From assembly GCA_022925895.1 (NCBI GenBank), contig JAKSYS010000715.1:1-30927 (forward strand): a stretch of DNA of 30,927 bases. The letters run 5' to 3'. The notes below the pieces were generated by a model. That model was not told where the DNA came from and did no database searches. It saw nothing but the letters and a program-made list of their open reading frames with translations. Positions 19,436 through 27,659 of this stretch are shown here, in pieces. This stretch comes from Fragilaria crotonensis (Eukaryota; Bacillariophyta; Fragilariophyceae; Fragilariales; Fragilariaceae). The position numbers and the translations under genes are program-made. Within the stretch, counting starts at the first letter, position 1, and each line of letters begins with the position of its first letter.

Positions 19436-19639
19436 TTTAGAACCGGAAAAGAAATTGGTGCAATGATTTTGATTTGGACTTTTGCGCACGCTGCGGACGG
19501 TAGAAGATGTGGCGTGTTGTTGCGTGTGATGTCGTACTCGGAGTACATTGCATGGAATGCATATGGCATTCCCGGTACAGTATATGGCCCATGGCACTAT
19601 GTAATACCGTGTACAGCTGAGGTGGGTTCCACGTGTCGT

Positions 19640-20170
19640 CGATTGGATGCTGGCTGACAGAAGGCGCGATTCAAGCCAGCACTACTGCTCAGCAAATGAA
19701 GCACCTCTGTTACCATAACCCATAACTGGCCGCATCTATCGTTGATTTCGATGTCAACTGCTGCCACCATCAGAAGGGTTCTCTTCCCTTCATTGTTGAC
19801 AAGAACACCCAAATCACCTTACTGGTGTTTCAACAACTCATTCACCACAGCCAATTAATTGACCAGCCATTTACGCCGGCTTAGGTGAGAACTATCACTT
19901 GTCGTTGTCTAAAGCATTCATATTTGCACCATACTTGATGAACTTGACCACCACATCCAAATGACCTTCTTTGAAATTGGTGAGGATACATTTGCACCAC
20001 CATTCATTAATGCAACCACTCATTTTGGCACGTCAACTAGAGCAAGATATCCTATTTTTGCCCTATTCTTGCTCTTCCTGAGAAGCATTATGGACAAACG
20101 GTGATGAGTAGGAGGAGGAGCTCCTCTTTTATCGCAAAGTCCAAAAGGTAGGTACTGAGCATCTAATGCT
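19640..20170 (-). pseudogene. Decayed ankyrin-repeat gene
   Basis: Read on the minus strand, this stretch shows ankyrin-repeat pieces in broken frames. VVALMNGGANV (about 20027-19995) is preceded by a stop. KEGHLDVVVKFIKYGANMNA (about 19963-19905) follows in another frame and stops soon after. VVNELLKH and EGKRTLLMVAAVDI (about 19850-19750) come next. The consensus features GHLDVV, LIKYGANVNA and TLLMVAA are readable. Several stops and shifts make an active gene unlikely. Boundaries are approximate. Confidence 0.55.
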
Positions 20171-21366
20171 GGCAAAGCGCTGTCCCCTGGTGTTGGGAAT
20201 CATGGGGACGACCACTTCTTGAACAATGCTCATTGGTGGATGCCATGATGGGAGGTGATGAAGAGTCCAGGAAAAGTCAGAGAGAGAAGTTAATGATGTT
20301 GGTGTTCATTTAGTGATCGTGAAATGTGTCACCAGTGTTGATGCAATTTGAGCGCAAACTATGGTAGTGATTTTTGGTATTGGTGCACAGAAAGTGCAAG
20401 AGACTACCGGTAGCTAACATGCATTCTTCCCCTCAAGTACCCAGCTAACTCTTGTTTATCACGTAAGTGAGCAACACACCGTAAGTGTTGAAGAAAACAT
20501 TCGATTGAGAAATGTGTTGGTACAATACCATGATTAAGTGCTTTTGGTGATGGGTTGCTACAGAATGATTGCATATTCAATCTCATGTAGAGAAAAATTA
20601 CTGGTAAAGAATGGGTGTATCTGCAAGTGTGGTCAAAGATAAAATGAGTGTCATCTCAAATTGCAATAAGGGAATTTAATATGCTAATACAGAGCAATAA
20701 AAATATATGAATAGTACAAGAACTGTGGAGTTTAAAACTTGTTTTGCTCCAACGATGCCCTGTTTCGACTGGTCTACTGTCTACTTTGCTTTCTCTATCA
20801 GTATACAGGATACGTGAAATGGTATCACTCGCAGCTCGCAGCTAGAGTAGAGTACCTGGTACTACCTGGTACCGGAAGGTAATGGTAGAGTACGTCAGCG
20901 CTCAGCGCAACACGCTTCGTGCTGCAAACGGCACACGTCATGCTCACGACCAGCACGACCCATACCGCCCCTCCCGCCCGACGCCCGACCCCAGATCCCA
21001 TCCCAGACATTCAGCGAGTTCTGAAGGGATGTGAATGGACGACGGACGACAAACATCCACAACCCGCCAATGCCACAGACATCGTGTCGTCAATCGTGCC
21101 TCCTACATGTGTAACGGTATGAATGATGCTTACTCTGTACTCTGTACGACTACGTTAGGATTGTACTCAAAGGACCATTCTCTACTTACGCCATAGTATA
21201 CAGTAGCATACACCATGCAACATGCTGAACATGCTACATGTACATGCTACATATCACATCTCGTGTCCTATGCATAGAATAGCCAGGAGCCAGGAGCCAG
21301 GAGCCAGGAGTCGAGCCGAATCTTCCGAGGTGACAGGCCATACTTTCCTTTCTTGGCTTCGCGACA
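20171..21366. other. Intergenic region upstream of the ABC transporter
   Basis: No supported gene. It holds the presumed promoter of the ABC transporter gene and several small tandem duplications: CGCAGCT twice (20830-20843), a TACCTGGTAC pair (20853-20872), an ACATGCT series (21221-21249) and CCAGGAG four times (21283-21310). Confidence 0.45.
21283..21310 (+). repeat. CCAGGAG tandem repeat, four units
   Basis: Four exact 7-bp units in a row, ending 56 bp before the ATG of the ABC transporter gene. It probably lies in the 5' leader or core promoter. Confidence 0.85.
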
Positions 21367-23051
21367 ATGACGGCCACGTCCGAATCTTCACTAGCAGATG
21401 TGTCGGCTCTTAACGTTTTGATATCTGCATCACCTCTCTTGTTGATTGCCATTGTGTCTCATTCAATGGACCTCAAGCTGGAAAGCCCAATAACTGTTGG
21501 ATGCCTCCGATCCTTCGTACAGTTGACAATTCTGGGGCTTATTCTCCAGCCCATCTTTGTGGCGGGGGAAGAACACTGTTGGGTAGTGCTTGCGTATGTT
21601 CTACTCATGATCCTTCTCACCGCTTCGGAAAGCGCATCAAGGACGAAGTATCTGTTTCATGGGATGTTCGGTTTCGTCTTGGTAGCGCTTCTAATGAATG
21701 TCGCTGCGATATCTATTTTGCGTTTGGGTTCATTATCAAACCCCAACCAGTATTGTGGGAACCACAATATGTGATACCAATTACCGGTATGATACTCGGA
21801 AACTGTATCAATGGAATCTCCTTGTCGCTCAACAACTTGCTCACCGCTTTGGTCGAAAACCAACATGAAGTTGACCTTCTACTTTCATTTGGAGCCGACG
21901 CAACAGAAGCCAGCAGTCGAATAGTTCGCGAGGCCGTGCGAACTGGAACTATGCCCTTGCTTAACGGAATGGCCGTTATCGGTATAGTTTCCATCCCAGG
22001 CATGATGACAGGCCAAATCTTGGGTGGAACTCCAGTGATGGAAGCAGCTCGCTATCAAATGGTTATCATATACTTGATAACAATCTCATCCTTCGGATCG
22101 ATCCTCACAATTGTCTTCCTATCCCTCCGAGTTGTCTTCGATGTCTCGACGGACATGCTACACGCAGATCGACTTGTCATGCGAAAGGAAAAGAGGTCGT
22201 TCCTTGACACGATTACGTTTTGCTGTAGATCGCTTTGTCGATGTTGCAGTGGCGTTTGTACTCTTCGATCGCAACCAAGAGGTGAATCGCGGCCACTTGC
22301 AGAGGATATCGAGACAGCACCATATGCGATGCCTGGATGTCAAATCCAAATTAGTACTTTGATCCCCTCCTCTGACAACCAAATTTGCTTGAATGCAAAT
22401 GGAGTCAGTCAATCGTTCGCTACCACGAACGGGAAAGGTCGACGTTTTCTATTTCACGACCTTTCGTTCGCGCTCAGAAAGAATGAGATTCTCCTCGTTG
22501 GTGGTCCATCAGGTAGTGGAAAGTCTCAGCTGTTGCGTGTGATCGCTGGGCTGTCTCCTCAAGACAGCGACGGTGGTAGTCTGATGTTGCAGGGTCGGCC
22601 TCGCAAATTGAATGATATGGCCATGTGGCGACAGCACGTGCGCTACGTCAGTCAGAGTACAGTGGACACTCCTGGAACTCCTCGAGATTTCATTGATCGC
22701 ATAACTTCTTTTCGCTCTAGAAGACGCGATTCTGGATCGCTGTCCCACGATGAGATGATGGTGTTGTGTCGCGACTTCCTCACAAGTTGGGGCATGGAGG
22801 CAAGCTCTCTTGAGAAGAGCTGGAGTATGTTGTCGGGCGGGGAAGCTCAACGCATCATTGTAGCGATCGCCTTGGCGTCGCGCCCTCGGGTTCTTCTTCT
22901 TGATGAGTGCACGTCAGCGTTGGACCTGGCAACCAAGATTTTGGTGGAGCAAAGTGTGGAAGCCTTTGCAAAGACGAATGATTCATGCGTGCTCTGGGTG
23001 ACTCACGATGTTGAACAAGTGAAACGAATGAGTCGACCCGGGGTCTTGTAA
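21367..23051 (+). CDS. ABC transporter: FetB/ALS3-type permease fused to FetA/STAR1-type ATPase
   Basis: The N-terminal part (from the ATG at 21367) is a UPF0014-family permease: hydrophobic helices, then VIPITGMILGNCINGISLSL and IPGMMTGQILGGTPVMEAAR, both typical of E. coli FetB (YbbM) and plant ALS3/STAR2. The C-terminal part is an ABC ATPase with Walker A GGPSGSGKSQ, signature LSGGEAQR, Walker B VLLLDECTSALD and H-loop WVTHD, corresponding to FetA (YbbL) or STAR1. Bacteria and plants usually encode these as separate proteins; here one chain of about 561 residues would hold both. Known roles include iron homeostasis and aluminium tolerance; the substrate here is unknown. The first frame runs to 21774 but homology leaves it at about 21725, continuing in the -1 frame at TTTGGGT (21723-21729). 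One extra T or G there would also join the frames. An intron does not fit, because it would delete a conserved helix. Confidence 0.8.
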
Positions 23052-23786
23052 GCTGTGTCGTCTTCTATGCGGACTGTTCGACTAAAGCCTCCACTCTGCA
23101 GGAAGCCAGCCTTCGCTGTGCTAAATGTCGAGAACTATGACGTGCACACGTCGTTTCGAAATCGTTAGTGGCAGGACAACCAATCCAGGATTCATGGGAT
23201 ATGCCACTAAGAGGAGCTACATTTGAAAATAGTTCGACTGGTTGTGCATGGCGATGGTGGGCAGTGGGCAGGCGCAAAGCTTTGGATGGAATGATTGGAT
23301 GTTATTAGATGTGCATGTTACAGGGAAGGTGAAAAGTTAAGGAGTCACAGGAAGAACGGTTGCATTAGGTTTGGTGAGAACAGACAGCGGAGGTATGCTT
23401 AGCGTTTTAAAGAAAGCTCTTTGGCATATATCCCTTCATGCTTGTGAACTTGGTGGCATGGTCCCCAGATTTTGAAACGATGATCATGTGGCGGTGAAAG
23501 CTCACGAAAGTCCCATAACCGTAGAATTCCAATAGAAGAAATTAAACTGACGAAGAGATTTCAAGACATGGAAGGCTAAGGAGGCAAGAACGCTGGGTCA
23601 AAGCGACATGAAGTGGAGCCTGTGAACCTCGTGCGCTTGATACGAGGAGGAGCTAAGTTGATATTGCACCTGGTCGTTGATGTGACAAGACGAGACAGTG
23701 ACAAGAACTTGAACACGGGAATCGAAATCGAATACGCCCGCTGATCCACTTCTAGTGGTACCTATGACAGTGACAATGCCAATGAG
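23052..23786. other. Intergenic region between convergent genes
   Basis: 735 bp between the stop of the ABC transporter and the stop of the isoleucyl-tRNA synthetase, so it contains both 3' UTRs. No gene, RNA or repeat of note was seen. Confidence 0.5.
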
Positions 23787-26700
23787 TTATGCTACCGGTT
23801 GCTCTTCCACGACTTCTTTGACAAATGTCGTTTCTTTGGCTTTCTCCCAAGAGGTGATAGCATGGTTACATCGTTGACAAACATCACCATGCTGCAGCCC
23901 GAGCTCAGCGCCAAGCTCCTCCGCGTAAAACCAACACCTGGCGCACTTCTCACCGTCAGCCTTCGTAACACCAATAATGCATCCACTTAGAGTTCCTTTT
24001 GTTGCAATATACTGCTCCTCGCAATGTTCTGCAATCGCGGTCTCGCTGTCCACAAGGTAGACTTGCGAGAGCATAAGCGCCGTGCGCAAGTCATCAACCC
24101 CGTTCGACTTCACTGATGGGAAAACCAGACCTCTGTCGCCATCCAGACTATCGAGGATGGCTCGAACGTTTCTGTCGGGAGCGTACACGTATGCCGCAGC
24201 GTCAAGCGAAGCTCCAATCAATTTATCGTTTCTCGCCGCTTCAAGCACTTTGTTGATATCGTCACGGAGATTGCGGACGAGAGCCCACTTTTCTTCGTCG
24301 TGCTCGCCGAAGACGGCGAGCTTTTCAGGCCACCCTCCTTCGAAGACACTTCTGCTTTCCGGTTGGTATGGAAGGTTCTGCCAGATATCTTCAGCCAAAT
24401 GAGGAAGAATTGGAGCAACAGATTTTGCTAGCCCTTCCAGGACTGCATGCAAGACAGTTTGGCAGCTTCGGCGGCGTGGGTCGTCGATAGCCGAAATGTA
24501 GAGCCTGTCCTTCGCAACATCGAGGTAAAAGTTGGAAAGGTCGGCGGAGGCAAATCGGAGCAACGCTTGAATAGCTGGGTTAAACTGGAATTCATCCGTA
24601 GTGGTATCAACTTCGTTCAAGACAGCGCTCAGTCGACCCAGCATCCATTTATCCAGTGATGGGAGCTCGTCGTAGGGGACGGCAGTGCTGCCAGGCTGGC
24701 CAGCCGGAACAAAATCTGACAGGTTTCCAAGTAAATACCTCGCTGTATTTCTCAGCTTCCGGTAACTCTCAAACGTTTGCTTGATGATGTTGTCCCCGAT
24801 GCAGACGTCGCTGGAGTAGTCCACCGACGCAACCCACAGACGTAGCACATCAACACCGTATGCAGGTTGCGTTTTCTTATTGATACCACCTTCAATCACA
24901 ACTAGTGGATTGACGACGTTACCCAATGATTTTGACATTTTGAAACCTTTCTCATCGAGGACGAAACCATGGGTCAACACGGTCTTGTATGGCGCCTGGT
25001 TCTTCGCGGCAACGCTCGTCAACAGACTGCTTTGGAACCAACCCCGATGCTGGTCGCTGCCCTCGAGATAAATGTCCGCAGGATAAGCGAGCTCGTCGCG
25101 TCCCTTTGCAACACCGTTCCAGCTCGATCCCGAGTCAAACCACACGTCCATGGTGTCAGTACCCTTCTTCCACTTGTGAGCTTGGTCTTTGTACATATCT
25201 GGAAGAAGATCTTCCTCCTCCATTGTCCACCACGCATCGCTTCCGTGCTCGGCAATAACGCCCTGAATGTGATTTAATGTATGTTCATCCAGCAACACTT
25301 CGTTCCCAGTTTCCACGTCGTAGAAAACTGGGATGGGAACACCCCAAGATCGTTGCCGCGAAATGCACCAGTCTCCACGACCAACAACAAATGACGTGAT
25401 TCGGTTCTTTCCCACCGATGGTACCCATTGCACCTATAGATGATAGCAGAAGTGAGTACAAAGTTGGTCAAGAGGACGATGCCGACGAATCAAGCAATAC
25501 GTATCAGGGTTAAAAAGCTCGTTTCGAATTATGGTCAGCAGCAGCTTGCGCTCTAGGACCCTCAGGATAAGACGATTTGTCATCACGCACGTAAAGGAGT
25601 CAACGAAACAACACTCAAACTCACCGTGTCGATCGCTTCCAAGACGTCATCTCGGAAGCCTTCAACACTCGCAAACCATTGACTGGTGGCACGAAAAATC
25701 GTCGGCTTCTTTGTACGCCAGTCATAAGGGTATTTGTGACCGTAGTCCTCCGATTTCAACAGAGCGCCCGCTTCGGACAAGGCGTCAATAATGGCTTGAT
25801 TACCGGCTCCGAGAACTTCCATACCTACAAAACGATCGCCTGCCTCAATGGTGAATTTTCCGACGTCATCAACAGGACTCAGCAAGTCTAGACCATACTT
25901 GAGACCGGTTAGGTAATCCTCTTGACCGTGGCCGGGGGCTGTGTGAACCAAACCAGTACCAGAATCTGTCGTAATGTAATCGCCACCTGCCAGCACTGGG
26001 GAACTGCGTTCATAGAGAGGATGCCGGTACGTAGTCCCTGTAACATCCTCACCCGCAACCGAAACCAAGACCTGGAATTCCTCTCCCTCTGGCAGTTCAA
26101 ACTTTTTCCCCAATGACTTAGACAAGTCAGTTGCCACAAGAAGCTTTCCAGTTTTGGGGTGAGAGACTACGGAGTAACTCAAATCAGGGTTCACAGCCAC
26201 AGCCATGTTTGCTGGCATGGTCCAAGGTGTCGTAGTCCAAATGGCGACCTTAATAGGTTCATCCACCGAATGATATTCCATCAACGCTGCACTTGGTTCT
26301 TGCACTTCAAAACTAACGTACACCGACTTGGATATGTGTCCCTCGGGATACTCGAGTTCTGCCTCGGCAAGGGCGGTCTTGGAAGATGGCGACCAATGTA
26401 CTGGTTTGCGACCCCGGTAAATGTGTCCCTTCTTAAACATTTCTCCGAAAACTTCAATCTGTGCGGCTTCAAAGGATGGTTGCAACGTTAGGTAGGGATT
26501 CGCGAAATCACCAAACACGCCATAGCGTTGGAATGATTCCGACTGCTTTTGAACAGCCTCCTTGGCAAACTCTGCAGCCTTAGCTCTGAGAGCAACGGGT
26601 GTCAAAAGTTGACGCTCTTTCGATTTCATGTTCTGCAAAACCTTCAGCTCAATCGGAAGTCCATGACAATCCCATCCAGGAACGTAATGAACTTGTTTTC

Positions 26701-27184
26701 CTTTCAGAACTTGCTTCCTGTTAATGAAGTCCTTGAGCAACTTATTCAGTGCATGACCAATGTGCAGTTCCCCATTGGCATATGGTGGACCATCATGAAG
26801 GACGAATCGCTCCCCTCCTGCCTCAGATAGTTTTTCGTAGAGCTTGTAATCCTTCCAAAAGGCCTGAATTTCAGGCTCTCGTTCGACGGCGTTCGCACGT
26901 TGTGAGAATTCTGTCACTGGAAGTATAATGGTTGGGGCGTAGGCGTTCTTTTCCTTCTTTTTCCCGTCTTGATTGTCTATCGAAGGGATTGAACACTGGA
27001 GTGAGATCCTTGTAATAATGTGCTTGTAGGTGGTACTCTTGTGGAGCGAGGTCAAACCCACTTACCTTTCGCTCGTAACGCAACAGTTCGAGTCCTCCCA
27101 ACAAGTCGATTGGGGGGAAAAGCAAATGACCCTTCGACCCAATGCTGCAAGGATTACCATCGCTGTACTGATAACAAACTTCAT
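23787..27184 (-). CDS. ileS: Isoleucyl-tRNA synthetase, bacterial/organellar type
   Basis: Three exons: 27184-27066, 27008-25625 and 25433-23787, joined across introns of 57 bp (GTAAGT...ACAAG) and 191 bp (GTGAGT...CTATAG); 1049 residues. It charges tRNA-Ile in an organelle. Class I motifs are clear: the HIGH motif in GPPYANGELHIGHALNKLL, DWCISRQRSWGVPIP just after the second intron, and KMSKS in EKGFKMSKSLGNVV. The C-terminal zinc-binding pairs CARCW and CQRC mark the bacterial-type enzyme. Exon 1 begins MKFVISTAMVILAAL, a hydrophobic signal-peptide-like leader followed by VICFSPQS, which resembles the cleavage-site Phe of diatom plastid presequences. A plastid (possibly dual) location is therefore inferred. 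The second and third exons are certain. The first exon rests on reading frame and splice signals only; a start just inside the second exon would lack the leader. Confidence 0.88.
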
Positions 27185-27659
27185 AGCTTCATGCGAGTGA
27201 CACTGATGACGAGCAAAGTAAAAGCAAGTCGTATTCTGCCATCAGTTGTTATCGGATGTGACGGTGGGAGTGTAGTCTCCAGATCCACGCAGCACACTGA
27301 CGCGAGGTCGTTCGTTCGCGTCCATTCACTCACTCAGCAGCATGTATGCAAAGCAGTACTGTCGTGAGTACATGTGTGAATACTGGTATGGCTGGTTTCA
27401 TCTCGAACCTACATGTAGTACAAGTTGCGTAGGAATAGTACAAAATCCACTGACGTCAAAAAGTGAAATCTTATCCGGCATCCTCGCACACCCAAACAAG
27501 ACGAGAGTCACCGCACAAAAATTCGTCCCCACGACGATGAGATTGCAACGACGATTTGATCGTCTTCCAATCCTCATCAGCCGGACCTTTTTTTAACTCA
27601 AGGCTCATTTATCAAGTTGGCAACGCCTGTGAATTGAAAGGTCCGGCTGATCGGCCTTA
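27185..27659. promoter_or_regulatory. Region between the synthetase and the second transposase
   Basis: 475 bp holding the promoter of the isoleucyl-tRNA synthetase (minus strand) and the left side of the second transposon. GTAC-rich short repeats occur around 27340-27425. ACTGACGTCAAAA at 27449-27461 loosely matches the reverse complement of 30821-30833, a weak candidate for transposon ends. The hairpin at 27576-27651 lies at its right edge. Confidence 0.4.
27576..27651. repeat. 15-bp inverted repeat before the transposase ATG
   Basis: ATCAGCCGGACCTTT at 27576-27590 is followed, 46 bp later, by its exact reverse complement at 27637-27651. The right arm ends 8 bp before the ATG at 27660. The RNA leader could fold into a stable stem. 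It may also be a terminal or subterminal inverted repeat of the element, but I found no third copy at the 3' side of the gene. Confidence 0.8.

Noticed and set aside
21501-21720. The beginning of the long ABC-transporter frame as its true N terminus
   Set aside because: Translation there is hydrophilic and unlike the family, while the overlapping frame from 21367 encodes the expected membrane helices.
21671-21750. A possible intron joining the two frames of the ABC transporter
   Set aside because: The only phase-compatible GT-AG pair would delete a membrane helix that FetB/ALS3 proteins keep, so a one-base shift fits better.
22509-22850. Minus-strand 113-codon frame within the ATPase domain
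   Set aside because: It is opposite the Walker A and signature region; a shadow of the conserved coding strand.
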